From assembly GCA_023014335.1 (NCBI GenBank), contig JAECYW010000008.1, forward strand, positions 868,001 to 932,000: DNA of 64,000 nt. Direction: 5' to 3'. The notes under the pieces are model-generated. The model was not told the origin of the DNA and did no database searches. It was given only the letters and a program-made list of their open reading frames with translations. The translations under genes and the position numbers were made by a program. Origin of the DNA: Galerina marginata (taxonomy: Eukaryota; Basidiomycota; Agaricomycetes; Agaricales; Galerinaceae). Positions 33,610 to 45,923 of this stretch are shown piece by piece (within the stretch, counting starts at the first letter, position 1; the number at the start of each line of letters is the position of its first letter).

Positions 33610-35002
33610 ATGCTCCTCACTTTCTCTATCCTCTACCTATCTCGAAGTTTCGTCACCGCAGCCCCAGCCCCTTTCATCGCCTGCAATGCGACCGCTACTC
33701 AGCCCATACCTTCCAACCAGCTCTCATCCTCTGCTGATCAGAGGTCCATCTGGGACATCCTTTGGAGCTGCCTCGCGACGATTTTCGCGTGTACCTGGGT
33801 GTCAATTCATCCTAATATCCCGCCGCCGAATGAGAAATGGTATATGCCTCCATTGCGACGGTTGGAGCTCATGATCTGGGCGATTCTCGCACCCGAACTA
33901 ATGATTTTATGGGCAATGCGGCAATGGATTGGAGCCAGGAGGTTGGTAAATGAATGTCGAGGTGCGTTGAATTTCAAGTATTGCTCTATTTGGGTTAAGA
34001 TGCTTGATATTTCAGATGGGCTGTGGACTAAAACACATGGCTACTTTGTGCAGATGGGCGGATTTCCCGTGTTCAAAGGTGACGCCCTTCAAGGTTTTGT
34101 CCTCCGGCGCGACAGCTATGGGAGTGTACATTACTGGGGTGGTACGGGAGCGACTGAGACTTTGCCAACAAATAAACTGCCTATGATTTCCGAGAGTGAG
34201 ATTCGGGATCGTAGCAAAGGAGATGGCCTATCAAAATCCCTTGCTATCGGCCAAACCTTGTGGTTTGTGCTGCAGTGTATAGCGCGCCGCGTCGACGGCC
34301 TCTACATTACAGAGCTCGAGTTAGCAACTGCAGCATTCGCATTCTTAAATGGGGTCATATATTTTCTCTGGTGGGACAAGCCTCTTGCTGTGCAATGCTC
34401 AGTTCCTATCCAGTTGTTGGAAAATTACATAGAAGAACCCAACACCGAGGCCTGTGAGTGTCACTCTATCCCTCGTTTCCCGGACATGTCTTGTTCATAC
34501 GACCCATACCTTAGCACATCCAAAGAGCGAACGCTCTCCTATTCGCCCGTCGCCCATCTTCTTGGGGATATTTCATCGTCTTATTCAAATTGGCGACTTA
34601 GGGGATATGGCGAAACTGGGGTCCACATTCTATGCCTATACTGCATTTGACGAGGATGACACGGCAATGATATGGGCCTCAATCGCTGCAATAATATTTG
34701 GTGGTATCCACTGCGCTGGGTGGATCTTCACCTTCCCCTCCCATGTAGAATTGATTATCTGGCGCATTTCTTCCATCGTGATAACAGCTATTCCATTCCT
34801 CACGATAACCTATGTTTACATTGCCAGAAGACGGCGGGTAGCATATTTATATCCAGTAGTCAAGTATATTACTGTGGTCAGCATTCCGTTTTATATGATC
34901 GCCCGGCTCCTGCTTTTAGCCGAAGCCTTCTCTACTCTCAGAGATCTTCCACAAGCGGCATTTGAAGTAGTTAGCTGGGTCACATTTATTCCTCATATCT
35001 AG
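33610..35002 (+). CDS. Multi-pass membrane protein of HPNIP family, array copy 1 (425 aa)
   Basis: Exons 33610-33961, 34016-34453 and 34515-35002 join in frame. The protein has a signal-like N-terminus (MLLTFSILYLSRSFVTAAPA), a first helix RSIWDILWSCLATIFACTWV, the motif SIHPNIPPPNE, a helix RRLELMIWAILAPELMILWA, then THGYFVQMGGFPVF, RDRSKGDGLSKSLAIGQTLW, a helix ending in FLWWDKPLAVQCSVPIQL, and three further helices. About 7 transmembrane segments in all. This is a large, agaricomycete-typical family of unknown function. Intron 1 (54 bases) is a codon multiple, so the frame runs through it, but copy 4 has a 4-base change there that only makes sense if it is spliced. Confidence 0.85.
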
Positions 35003-35579
35003 TGTACAAGTCGTGTACCGTACATAACTACCCTATTGGTTTGACAGCCTCGACGGTCATCCAACTGTGCCTTAGTCTGTCACTGAAGCAGCTACCAGTG
35101 TGATAATGAGCTTGCGGGTACTTAGCTACCTTTGCGCACATCGATTGGTGCTTGAAAAGGGGTGGAAAGTTTGGTTGAGGGGTCCGATATCGTAAAAAGC
35201 CTGGACTCCGGATCCATGCAGCTGGCTAGCGCTTAAAACGTCTCAAATCGCCATTGAGCACCATTCGGGGACTTGTTAACATGTTTTCCGTCAAATGAAT
35301 CAATTCTGGATGAGCGAGGTGTCGGTCTTGGCTTCAAGGCTCAAAGCTTATTTATCTAGAATGATCAGTGCTAAGAATTGAGCAGGAAACTCTGTTCGAT
35401 CCTTCACATTAAAGTTTGAATATAGCATTTGAGTGATAATAAAAATACCCAGGTTTATTTACATAAAGTTCTCCCTGGCTTCATGGTGTGTTGATCGGTA
35501 GTTCAGCTTCGCCTGTGGTGGTTCCGAAATTTAAGCGTCCACGTCTAGAACGCGACTCATACACGGTTCTAGCAATATT
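35003..35579. other. 3' flank of array copy 1
   Basis: Similar to the flank of copy 4 (53288-53770), then jumps to sequence equal to about 55165 in unit 4. The segment that would encode the C-terminal half of the MFS partner is absent from this unit. Confidence 0.5.
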
Positions 35580-35781
35580 TTTGGGGCTATTCTCGACCTC
35601 GAGGTTCACATCGCCTTTTCGCCTTTTGCTCCAAAAGATACGGCGTATGCTAGACAGGAGATAAAGTTGAGATTTCTATCAGCGATGATCAAGCAATATA
35701 TGTAAGAGCTTACTTTCTTGAAGGAAGAATAACCACGAAATTTGGATGAGAACATCCACAATGCTGGTTGACCAGAATACC

Positions 35782-36527
35782 CAAGGGGCTACGCCCGGAA
35801 GATTCCGAAACACCAACCCACCTCTCGCTGTTCCCTCAGATGCAACCCGGGTCCTGTTCAGGGCTCCCTATATCAGGAAGGTGCCGTACATTTTCGGTTT
35901 GCACAACTTGAAGATGCGTGGTGAAATGGGCAATTCCTCTCGTTGACACACCACATTGAGCCCACTTGAGCCTTTCATATTTAAGCCTAATTATGAGCAA
36001 ATTTCTTTCTCTATTTACAATACAGACATGGAAAAAATTAAGCAAGCTGTTCGGTCAGCCGCGAGCTGTTTGCCTTTCGGCTGTCGATCGCGATAGAATT
36101 TGGATAGAATCATGTCTCCGAAAGTGATTTCGTGTAGCAGCTTATGACTTGTAAGCTGTAAGCATACTAGGCAGTCAAGTGAAAGTTTCTTTTTTTAAAT
36201 ACCAGATTAGCGGCGGCGAAACTGAGTAAGGGATTAAAGCAATATTCAAGACTTACTACTGCAAAACATGCCATAACTTCTCTTCTGTATTGCAAGCCGT
36301 CAAGAGAAAGAGATATGTAAGAGATGAGTGCGGTAACTCATCGCAGAAGGGCGGATGAGTACTTCACGGAATGCTCTGCAGTATGTACTATGTAGGCGCA
36401 CCGTACCCAAACCGAAAACGTACGGTACCTTCCTGATATAGGGAGCCCTGAACAGGACCCCGGTTGCATCTGAGGGAACAGCGAGAGGTGGGTTGGTGTT
36501 TCGGAATCTTCCGGGCGTAGCCCCTTG
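35782..36527. mobile_element. 746-bp hAT-like MITE with about 120-bp inverted repeats
   Basis: The left end CAAGGGGCTACGCCCGGAAG recurs inverted at the right end, and the match continues for about 120 bases with 3 differences. Flanked by the 8-base direct repeat AGAATACC (35774-35781 and 36528-36535). The undisturbed site is present in unit 4 near 55388 (CCAGAATACCCATCTCC). 8-bp duplication and CAAGG ends fit hAT. No transposase inside. Confidence 0.92.
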
Positions 36528-36589
36528 AGAATACCTATCTCCAGGTAGAAGGCCCCGGCCCGTCACCGTAGACTTTCCGCGATCCTGCG

Positions 36590-37417
36590 GAGGAGGGCTC
36601 ACATTCGATAGGTGTGCGCCAACTAAGACCTAACTGAGTTTGAATTGATATAGTTCACGTGGAGGTGGAGTCACATGACCCATCTCTCTGTGTCAATTCT
36701 ATCGTGTTGAACCATTCCTGAATGAAAGAGAAAAGTATTCAGAAATTCTAATCAGCCAAATGAATGAAAACTTAATCAAGTGCTGTCTATCAAAAAATCG
36801 GAATTTTAGGAGGAATTTGTGTGCCGCCAGTAGAGAATTTCTGAATATATTGTGTGCCTAATTTATCACTTGATATGTGAACACCTGCTCGAAGATTTGG
36901 GAGAGAAAAACTCTTTAGAGTCCTTGGGAGTATTGAGTACAATATTGAGATGCCTTAAATTAACCAGGTCCGCGCGAAGCGCGCCTGAAAAAAAAAAGGT
37001 TATACCTATGTTTTCACTATTTCCCTGGAGTCAAGTAAATTTTTTTAACTAGAGCAAAGGCTTCATATTTAATTTTTAAAACAAGAAAACAGCACTTTAC
37101 TAGACCCACTTTCCAAGGAAGCAAAAACATTAATGGATGCGCGAAGCGCGAAAGAAAAATAGTGCATATTTGTTGCATTTTCGGTATATTTTGCCACGCT
37201 GACCGGGTTTATCAGTCGCTGCGCGCGAAGCGCGCCCGGAAAAAATGTCCTATTTTGCGCGTCGCATTCCCGAGGTCTCACAAGGGTATTCTGAAGTTCT
37301 CAGAGATTTAATTCAATGTGAGTGGTCATATTTAATTATTCTCTTCTCCTCTATTCCGATTTAATTTATTTAATTTTATTTAATATTTGGCCCCACCACA
37401 CCTATATAATGCGAGCC
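36590..37417. repeat. 828-bp tandem repeat, unit A
   Basis: Identical, as far as I can read, to 37418-38245. Each unit contains three GC-rich palindromes of the GCGCGAAGCGCGC type (near 36970, 37140 and 37220 in this unit), A-rich tracts after two of them, and a TATATAAT box near its end (37403). No coding frame of note. Confidence 0.95.
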
Positions 37418-38245
37418 GAGGAGGGCTCACATTCGATAGGTGTGCGCCAACTAAGACCTAACTGAGTTTGAATTGATATAGTTCACGTGGAGGTGGAGTC
37501 ACATGACCCATCTCTCTGTGTCAATTCTATCGTGTTGAACCATTCCTGAATGAAAGAGAAAAGTATTCAGAAATTCTAATCAGCCAAATGAATGAAAACT
37601 TAATCAAGTGCTGTCTATCAAAAAATCGGAATTTTAGGAGGAATTTGTGTGCCGCCAGTAGAGAATTTCTGAATATATTGTGTGCCTAATTTATCACTTG
37701 ATATGTGAACACCTGCTCGAAGATTTGGGAGAGAAAAACTCTTTAGAGTCCTTGGGAGTATTGAGTACAATATTGAGATGCCTTAAATTAACCAGGTCCG
37801 CGCGAAGCGCGCCTGAAAAAAAAAAGGTTATACCTATGTTTTCACTATTTCCCTGGAGTCAAGTAAATTTTTTTAACTAGAGCAAAGGCTTCATATTTAA
37901 TTTTTAAAACAAGAAAACAGCACTTTACTAGACCCACTTTCCAAGGAAGCAAAAACATTAATGGATGCGCGAAGCGCGAAAGAAAAATAGTGCATATTTG
38001 TTGCATTTTCGGTATATTTTGCCACGCTGACCGGGTTTATCAGTCGCTGCGCGCGAAGCGCGCCCGGAAAAAATGTCCTATTTTGCGCGTCGCATTCCCG
38101 AGGTCTCACAAGGGTATTCTGAAGTTCTCAGAGATTTAATTCAATGTGAGTGGTCATATTTAATTATTCTCTTCTCCTCTATTCCGATTTAATTTATTTA
38201 ATTTTATTTAATATTTGGCCCCACCACACCTATATAATGCGAGCC
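37418..38245. repeat. 828-bp tandem repeat, unit B
   Basis: Head-to-tail copy of 36590-37417. The sequence beyond it (38246-38397) begins with GCGGAGGAGG, like the base before unit A, and runs about 150 bases to the resumption of MFS relic sequence. The TATATAATGCGAGCC near the end resembles a U3/R border of an LTR, so the whole 36590-38397 insert may be a solo LTR with a duplicated U3, but TG...CA ends and a target duplication were not found. Confidence 0.95.
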
Positions 38246-38448
38246 GCGGAGGAGGAGGAGTTCGCATTCCCGATTCGGGTATTTATCATTGTTATCATTA
38301 GATACTTTGTCCTTCCTCTCGTTCGTTCTCCTCCTTTATCTTTCACCACCATGTCGTAGCACCGTTACTTATGCGATACGTCGCCTTTCATACTCCAACA
38401 ATTATCGGCGAAAATATTGAGGACCCAAGGGTAGCAGCACTGACCCTG

Positions 38449-41343
38449 TCGGAAGGCGTGTAGAAAACCCACCTGTAAGGCTGTAAGTCCTTTTGTCTAA
38501 AGCTTCATCGTTTCATTTCCTACACTTTCTGTTCAGCCTCGCCATAAAGAAATGAAAACTTCTGCGGGCAGCATGCTCTGACCTTTAGATTCATTTTGGG
38601 ATGGCCGCCCTTGCAACCTTGACTTCCTGCGGAGCACCCTCATCCGACACATGTACGCTTGCGGCATTTGTCCTTCAACCTTTGAACTATTACTCACCAG
38701 CAAGCCAACAGTTACCTGTTCGAGCAGCACAAACCCCTCGCCAGCTGCTCATGCAGTTCCAGGCCTGTTGAAAGGGCCTTCTATTGTTGTACCCTCACGC
38801 CCACCTCAAGCAACTCAATCTTTCGGTGTACCGGCCTGCTGCGCTGATCAATAAACCCTCGAAGCCGATGTTGATGTTGACAATGACACACCGGCAAAGG
38901 AGTATGATGTTGACGGCCTCGTTGAGTCGATATTCGGAGCCTTGGACACGGGCAGCCTCGAAGACGAAAATAAAGACGAGGAGTTGGAGGATCTGGATGA
39001 CCTTGACGGCGATGGTATGATATTGACTTGCTTGTTCTTCCTATTCCAACTCAGCTATCACTTTCAGCAACCTATGTGAAATTTTAGACAAATGTGCGAG
39101 TGTCAGCGGCTCAAAGAACAGAAGCCAACCGAAGATCCTGAGGAAGGAAAACCCAGAAATCCGTTGTCAAGTCATCGAATGTAAGTCCCGGTCATTTTTC
39201 TTTTATTTCTGCGTCTCCTTACTGTATCTGCTTTTTTGCAGGTGTTCCTCAAAGATGCTCTCGCAGTGGGCAAGATTCGAGACCATATCGTTGACAAGCA
39301 CACAGTGCTGCTCTTCATCGATTTCTGTGCCAGACGGTGCAAGCGGAATCGTCGAGGGGAGTACACACCAAATACTCGTGTTGGTGCAGTACGTATACGC
39401 GTCGCATTTCTTGGGTTCAGGAGAATTCCAAGTCGCCGGATTTTCCTGAAGACTCGCGGATCTGCGGTTCTCTGCCATCTCTAGGCTTTGAGTTACCTCC
39501 CTCATTAAGCCACGTCAGAGACATCGTCAACGTCAAGGTCTCCCTCGCAGAATCATCAGCACGGTCAAACAATTTCGGCTTTTCAACGTCAACCACTTTC
39601 GTTGACGATTCATTGGCTGGTAGTCCCAGGCCACCGGACTTCAACACCGCTTTTATCACGCCTCCCGCGCCGGCCAGAGAGGCAGACGAGCACGTCCACA
39701 CGGTTGTTGGGACCGCAGGCAAGGCTGATGGGCACGGGCACGGGCATGGGGCAGTTGTTCACTTTTGAACTCGAACTCTAATCTCGAGTTCAAATCTCAA
39801 ATCTGGCATGGGGCTGGAGTACCAACTTCGCCGCCACCGTTGTCAGCCGCAGTCATTTGAAGGATTTGTTAAAGACTTTTCTCCCTCTTCTCTCATGCGA
39901 CACGGGAATCGGAATGGCAGCCAGAGTTCTTGCTACATTCACCGGGCAACATCAAGCATCACCATTGACATTATCCAACCATTGCCGCCGCCCCATTCTT
40001 TCTCCCATGTTGCTCTCTGTGAATCTGCTGCCGTCCTTTTCAGTTCGACTTCTCCTTCACCTGCACCTTTGCCACGGTTGGAACCGGAGGGCATGTCAGG
40101 CTATGCGCCGCTCTTGGTATCGGTTTGGTGTTGGGCACTGCGGGCAAGGCTGAAGAAGAAGGGGGTGGTGATGGTGTTGAGGGCGGTTTGAGTCCTGAGG
40201 CTGAAGCGGACTGCGGACATGCAGTGTAGAATGAAAGAAAGCTGGGGCATGAGGCTGTGAAGCTGAAGGAAGGCGCGGATATTGGGTTGGCCACGGACAA
40301 GGATGCGATACAGGCTTTCCGGTCGCCCTCGAATTTTGGTGGAGTGGCTTCTGCTGGCGATTCTACGAGCACATTGTTATCAAGCGTGAGGATAAGAGCG
40401 TTGGAATGACACCATACTCCTTCCTTCGACATCAACATCAACGTTACCACCCCACTCTTCCTCGCCAACAACGCCAACGTCGATACAAATACCAGCGTCC
40501 CTGTCAGTGCCAGCATCAGCCCGTCTTCAACGCCAACATTCGCCCCCAAACCCGTCTGCCACCCGAAGCACATCTGTTGACCAGCCACATAGACGCAGGT
40601 GGATGAGGTGGCTGCGGTGCTCAGAGCGCGTCAACGTGAGTGCAGGGGCCCGAGGGTCATCCCTATATACATAAGCCGCCGTCGTACTTTAGCCCCCCAT
40701 CCGTTTGTCCTCTTGCCGTCACAGAGGTAAATCGGAATACATCTTTTCTTGCTTTCCTCCGGCTGATCTCGAGATGATCAAGCGCTTGCAGATTTGATTT
40801 CAAGATAGATGAGTTTTAACGGCGCGGTCCCTATCAGGTGAAGCAGTGGGGGGCATCGGCTACGTTGGTGGTGTTAGTGGGCTGGAGGGTACCATTACCA
40901 ACGGCATCGTCAGTATCGGTATCAACAACGCCAACGTGTTTGCCCACAAACCCTTCAGCGCTGCCGCTTCTGCCTTCATCAACGGGATCATCGCCGTCTG
41001 CTATCTGAAGCACACTTGTTGATTTCACCCCTATGTCCGTTACTGCCCTCATTCTTTTTTCCACATCTACCCTCGCGTGCAGGTTTTTCCAGACAATGCT
41101 AACGCTAGCTCCAACACCAACGCTGGCCGGTGTGATGGAGTTGCCCCCGCACGCCGTCTGATGATCGTGAGCTTGATAGAGAAGGAGACTGGGATCCAGA
41201 GGTTTCGGATATCGGTAGGAGACTTACTTTCATTATTCGTATTATTGCTTTGAATCTTATCTAGTTCGACATCACCATGCATCCTGTCAAATGTCAATGA
41301 ATCACCTGCAGGATGCCTCGTGTGGACTGCCTGTTACTTGGTA
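38449..41343. other. Spacer before array copy 2, partly duplicated at 50525-51690
   Basis: Contains many short frames, none convincing. About 39415-40620 is similar to 50525-51690 (for example GAGGCAGACGAGCACGTCC here and GAGGCGGACGAGCACGTCC there), and 40370-40620 is also similar to 45450-45700, so this is a duplicated 5' block of the array units. 38800-39020 has an acidic frame (EDLDDLDGDG) that could be part of a decayed gene. Confidence 0.5.
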
Positions 41344-41351
41344 TATATAAG
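41344..41351 (+). promoter_or_regulatory. TATA box of array copy 2
   Basis: TATATAAG within GTATATATAAG, 52 bases before the ATG, followed by TAACCCATAGCCCAAG as in copy 3. Confidence 0.8.
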
Positions 41352-41395
41352 TAACCCATAGCCCAAGACTGTCGGACACCCTTCAAACGGCCGGC

Positions 41396-42800
41396 ATGCT
41401 GCTCGCTTTCTCTATTCTCTACCTTTCTCGGAGTTTCGTCAATGCGGCCCCAGCCTCTCTCATCGCCAGCAACGTGACCGCTACTCAGCCCATACCTTCC
41501 AACCAGCTCTCATCCTCTCCTGATCAGAGGTCCATCTGGGACATCCTTTGGAGCTGCCTCGCAACAATTTTCGCGTGTACATGGGTCTCAATTCATCCCA
41601 ATATCCCACCGCCGAATGAGAGATGGTGGATGTTTCCATTGCGACGGTTGGAGCTCATGATCTGGGCGATTGTCGCACCCGAACTGATGATTTTGTGGGC
41701 AATGCGGCAATGGATTGGAGCCAGGAGCTTGGTAAATGAATGTCCAGGTGTGTTGAATTTCAAGTATTGCTCTACTTGGACTAAGATGCTTGACATTTCA
41801 GATGGGCTGTGGACCAAAACGCATGGCCACTTTGTGCAGATGGGCGGATTTCCCGTGTTCAACGGTGACGCCTTTCAAGGTTTTGTCTCCGAGCGCGGCA
41901 GGGATGGAACCGTGTATTACAGGAAAGTTGTGACTCAACGACAAACTTTGGCAGCCAATAATTTGCCTCTGATTTCCGAGAGTGAGATTCGGGATCATAG
42001 CAAAGGAGATGGCCTATCGAAATCCCTTGCTATCGGTCAAACCTTATGGTTTGTGCTGCAGTGCATAGCGCGACGCGTCAATGGCCTCTACATTACAGAG
42101 CTCGAGTTAGCAACAACAGCATTCGCATTCTTAAATGGGGTCATATATTTTCTCTGGTGGGACAAGCCTCTTGCTGTGCAATGCTCAGTTCCTATCCAGT
42201 TGATGGACAACTACCAAGAACAACCCAACAGTGCCAACACCAAGGCCTGTGAGTGTCACTCTATCTCTCGTTTCCCGGACATGTCTTGTTTATGCGACCC
42301 ATACCTTAGCACATCTAGAGAGCAAATGCTCTCCTATTCGCCCGTCGGCCATCTTCTTGGGAATATTTGATCGTCTTACTCAAATTGGTGACTTAGGGAA
42401 ACATTATGCGCAACCAGGGTCCACATTCTATGCCTCTACTGACCCAAATGTCGATGACACGGCAATGACATGGGCCTCAATCTCTGCATTAGTATTTGGT
42501 GGTATCCACTGCGCTGGGTGGGTCTTCACCTTCCCCTCCCATGCAGAATCGATTATCTGGCGCATTTCTTCCATAGTGATAACAGGTATTCCATTCCTCA
42601 CGATAGCCTATGTGTACATTGTCAGAGAATGGGAGATACCATATTTAGGTACAGTAGTCAAATATGTTACTGTGGTCAGCATTCCGTTTTATATGATTGC
42701 CCGACTCCTGCTTTTAGCTGAAGCCTTCTCTACTCTCAGAGATCTTCCACCAGCAGCATTTGATGTAGTTAGATGGGTCACATTTATTCCTCATATCTAG
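41396..42800 (+). CDS. Multi-pass membrane protein of HPNIP family, array copy 2 (429 aa)
   Basis: Exons 41396-41747, 41802-42248 and 42310-42800, same structure as copy 1 (first exon 352 bases in all four). It keeps RSIWDILWSCLATIFACTWV, SIHPNIPPPNERW and RDHSKGDGLSKSLAIGQTLW. It differs mainly in the loop after the MGGFPVF motif (SERGRDGTVYYRK) and in the hydrophilic stretch at the exon 2/3 border. All seven hydrophobic segments are kept and no frameshift is seen, so it is probably functional. Confidence 0.85.
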
Positions 42801-43142
42801 TGTGCAAGTCGTGTACTGTATATGTGTAACCACTCTATTGATTTGACAGTAATTTTGAATGAGCAAGGTGATGTTCTTGACTTCAAGGCTCGAAGTTTAT
42901 GTATCTAGGATATCCGATTCTACTAAGACTTAAGCAGGAAAGTCGGTTTTGGTCCTTCACATTTGACTACATCAGTTGAGTGATAATTAGGGTCACGTCT
43001 AAACCCCAGGATGATCAAATACGGTATGATGCATCTTCGTACCCTCTCCTTCAAATGTCCCAGTTCTAACCCGAATGGCGTCAAAACGACCCAACATACT
43101 CAAGATCTCCCGTAGCCCCTTTGCTTTATGCTGTCCTTCACC

Positions 43143-44977
43143 TCACGTTTTAATTTCCGGAGGGGATTTCGTTCGCCTTTGAATCATGATCGCTAGGCCG
43201 ATGCGTCTGGGGCTACGTCCACAAGAGGAATGGGCTACACAGAGTGACATCAACCACCGGTTAAGTCGACAACCGACTGAAGGAGGGTCAACCACTACGC
43301 AGGACAACCCATCACAATCACAAAACACGCAGGAATCATGTTACCCTTCCCATAACCGAGCTTGTCGCACATCTTTGTCGCGAAGGAAGGGAAGGCAAAG
43401 CCGGCCAGGGACCGCAGGCATGACACCGCTGCTAGGGCTGAAAGAGTTGAAATGCAGCTTGCCGTCGGGGAACAACATAAGGACGTACCAGAAGCGGCGT
43501 GCAAAGTGAATGCATCTACCACCTAGGTCTGTATAGATTGGAAAACGAGGACCAATCCTGCGCCGACAGCGCGATGCCCTACCGAACAGATAAGTAAAAT
43601 TTAATTCTACTCCCATTGAGTGTGGATGGAGGCAAGGGGGTGTCAGTAAAAAAAAATCGGATATGGGGTCAGATTTTTTTTTAAGGCCCAAGTCGCTGGA
43701 CTAACTAACCACTGTGGGAATATATAACTATATATGGTATTATTACATAATTATATTGATTTTTTTTTGTCCATTCCGGCTTGCCTGAGCTCTCACAGAC
43801 CATTGCAATGTTTCTGTGGCCTATGGCCCATTAGCTTTTGAGTTCTATAAAATTTAGGATAAATAGGTGGAAGAGTAAATGAAGGGGAAAAAAATATTCT
43901 ATATTTGTTCACTGTAATATGGCTGACAATAAGCCACTTTGGCCACTGGGGTAAGTATCATTCAGTGCCAGATATAGAGGGCATAGACAACTAATTCTAG
44001 AAACTAGTTCACTTTTTTGCACTTATTTACAACTTTGAAGGTCTATTCCTCCTCATGAGGGTAAATCAAATGAACAGTAGGCTCTTTTGGCTCAAAATAT
44101 TGCCTCAAAACTTTTTTTTTTTAAGGGCCTCATGGCCTGGACTAACTAACCGACCCTATGTCACATATTTTTTTACTGACACCCCCTTGGATGGAGGACG
44201 GCATGCGATATCAGTGGCGATCCAGTGCAGGATATTCCGGGTTGCCCAGCCTGATAAAAGCAATCCATTCGGGAGGCAAAATGTGCAGCGGATCATTGTC
44301 GCTATACAAAGAGATTCAATGTTAGCATTAGGTAAACCCTGACCTTGCCCTGAACAGTCAATTGACAACGCACTCACGTATCCTAAAGTCGGGCCCTTCA
44401 ACTCCTCCATTTTTATTCTTGAGCCTGAGTTGCAAATATATCTTGTCCATAAACCCTGCATTAAACTGAGAGGAAAGCGTCAACCACACTACCAAGGCAA
44501 TATTAAAGTGCTAGTCGTCGATATCTATCCGGCCCTTCGTGGTATACGTGGCTGAAAATAATGGGCCTGGTGATCAGGAATACTAGAACGAAATTAGCAA
44601 GCTCGTATGGGGTGAAAGGACGAATGGGCGATATTCACGGTAAAAGTGAATGCCATATACTTAGATTCCAACTTGAAGAATTTGCACAATCGCCTCTCTC
44701 TCGCAAAGAGTTGGAAAGGACCGTCGGGTCAAGGCTCTCTGACAAATATATATATTTTGCCATCTGTATTCACTCACTCGGCACGAGGTTCATAGCGATC
44801 TTTTTCGCCTTTTGCTCCAAAAGATACGGGGGAATGCTAGACAGGAGATAAAATTAGGATTTGTGACTCCACCAGCAATTAAGCAATAAATAAGAGCTTA
44901 CTTTCTTGAAGGAAGAATAACCCCGAAATCTGGATGAGAACATTCACAATGCTGGTTGACCCATCTCCAAGTAGACT
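43143..44977 (-). pseudogene. MFS transporter relic of unit 2 (C-terminal half)
   Basis: Compared with the complete gene at 53981-56484 it keeps parts from the exon with STWRWV to the C-terminus, including KLGYGKGNMIPACFV and a PFLLWTYG-like last exon now lacking about 42 bases. A 557-bp MITE interrupts it at 43633-44189. The 5' half (N-terminus to STWRWV) is gone, and its break point (CCATCTCCAAGTAGACT) is the same as in unit 3. Confidence 0.8.
43633..44189. mobile_element. 557-bp hAT-like MITE in MFS relic of unit 2
   Basis: Inverted ends CAAGGGGGTGTCAGTAAAAA and an 8-base direct repeat GATGGAGG (43625-43632 and 44190-44197). Unit 3 has the undisturbed site (GTGAATGGAGGGCGGC, near 48200). 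The interior is A/T-rich, and just inside the ends has further inverted matches (GACTAACTAACC and GGTTAGTTAGTC). Non-coding. Confidence 0.9.
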
Positions 44978-45876
44978 CCATGTAAAAACCACCTGGGCAA
45001 GCACGCGGCAAGACCAAGTCGAGTGCATTGACACTTCAACAACTTCTGTCAGATATTGTCAATCTTCTCGACATGAGTCTGTGTTGTTTCACCAGGAACG
45101 AACGTTGGGCCGACAGCCTCTGGTTTGAGGCCCAGTAACTCCTGTGATGGGATTACATAAGCGTCCCGACTTCTTTCTGGACAACGACATTGTCGTTCTT
45201 CGTTGTTTAAAAGTTTTCAGTTAACCGCGGTGTCTCCTATAGGTGTTAACGAGTGCAAGTATTCTGTATTTAAATGTTATTACTAAATGAATTACGCTCT
45301 TTCTAGTTTTTCAACACCTGCCAGAAGAACTTGCTTGTCTGTTACTGTTGGGACTTCCTAATTCTGTGAGCCGTGCTCGTCGCTGGCGATAAATGCCACT
45401 TCAACGACGACGGGCGGAGAATAACTGATTGAGCTGGTGGTGGGGTTTATCAGGCGTGAGGATAAGAGCGTTGAAATGGCATCACAAGCACCATCTCTTC
45501 TTCCTTCGACAGCAACACCAACATTACCACCACCTCTTCCTTGCCAACAAGGCCAACATCAATGCCAATACCAGCGTCCCCGTCAGTGTCGGCATCAGCC
45601 CGTCTTCAACGCCAACATTCGCCCCGCCTTGGCCCCGCCGCTTCTGCCATCATCAACGGGGATGATCTCCGGCTGCCACCCGAAGCACACCTGTTGACTG
45701 CCCATTGCACTCGTCCTTTTCCACATCTACCAAGGATGGCCTGGGTCAGTCGGAGACTTACTTTTCATCATTCATATCATTGCTTCTAATGTTATCTATT
45801 GATAGTTCAACATCATCATCATGCATTCTGTTCCATGTCAATGCATCGCCTGCCGTGTCCACTGCCACTTACTTGG
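44978..45876. other. Spacer before array copy 3
   Basis: Non-coding; 45135-45450 is almost the same as 49162-49482, and 45455-45740 resembles the 5' blocks at 40370-40620 and 51420-51690. Confidence 0.5.
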
Positions 45877-45884
45877 TATATAAG
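45877..45884 (+). promoter_or_regulatory. TATA box of array copy 3
   Basis: TATATAAG 47 bases before the ATG, followed by TAACCCATAGCCCAAGACGA. Confidence 0.8.
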
Positions 45885-45923
45885 TAACCCATAGCCCAAG
45901 ACGACAATCCTTAATAGCTCAGC

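Larger units (their letters stand above)
35580..38448 (-). pseudogene. MFS transporter relic of unit 1, split by two insertions
   Basis: Three pieces match the complete gene at 53981-56484: about 35580-35781 (exon around KAKK...APYLLEQ and the helix VDVLIQISG), 36536-36589, and about 38398-38448 (AATTATCGGCGAAAATATTG against AATTATCGGTGAAAACATTA). The gaps are a 746-bp MITE and a 1.8-kb insert with an 828-bp tandem repeat. Everything 5' and 3' of these pieces is missing, so it cannot encode a transporter. Confidence 0.75.

Noticed and set aside
36852..37880. Two identical 66-codon frames (36852 and 37680)
   Set aside because: They are the same stretch of the 828-bp tandem repeat; no coding features.
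36590..38245. Two LTRs of a retrotransposon
   Set aside because: The units touch with no internal region, there are no TG...CA ends at the borders and no flanking duplication. Only a solo LTR with internal duplication stays possible.
39337..40588. Frames of 100-182 codons on both strands
   Set aside because: They overlap each other in opposite frames, have no recognisable domain, and the matching block at 50525-51690 breaks them at different points. Probably relic or spacer.
44156..44461. 101-codon minus-strand frame treated as a separate gene
   Set aside because: It is the MFS relic of unit 2 running into the MITE end.
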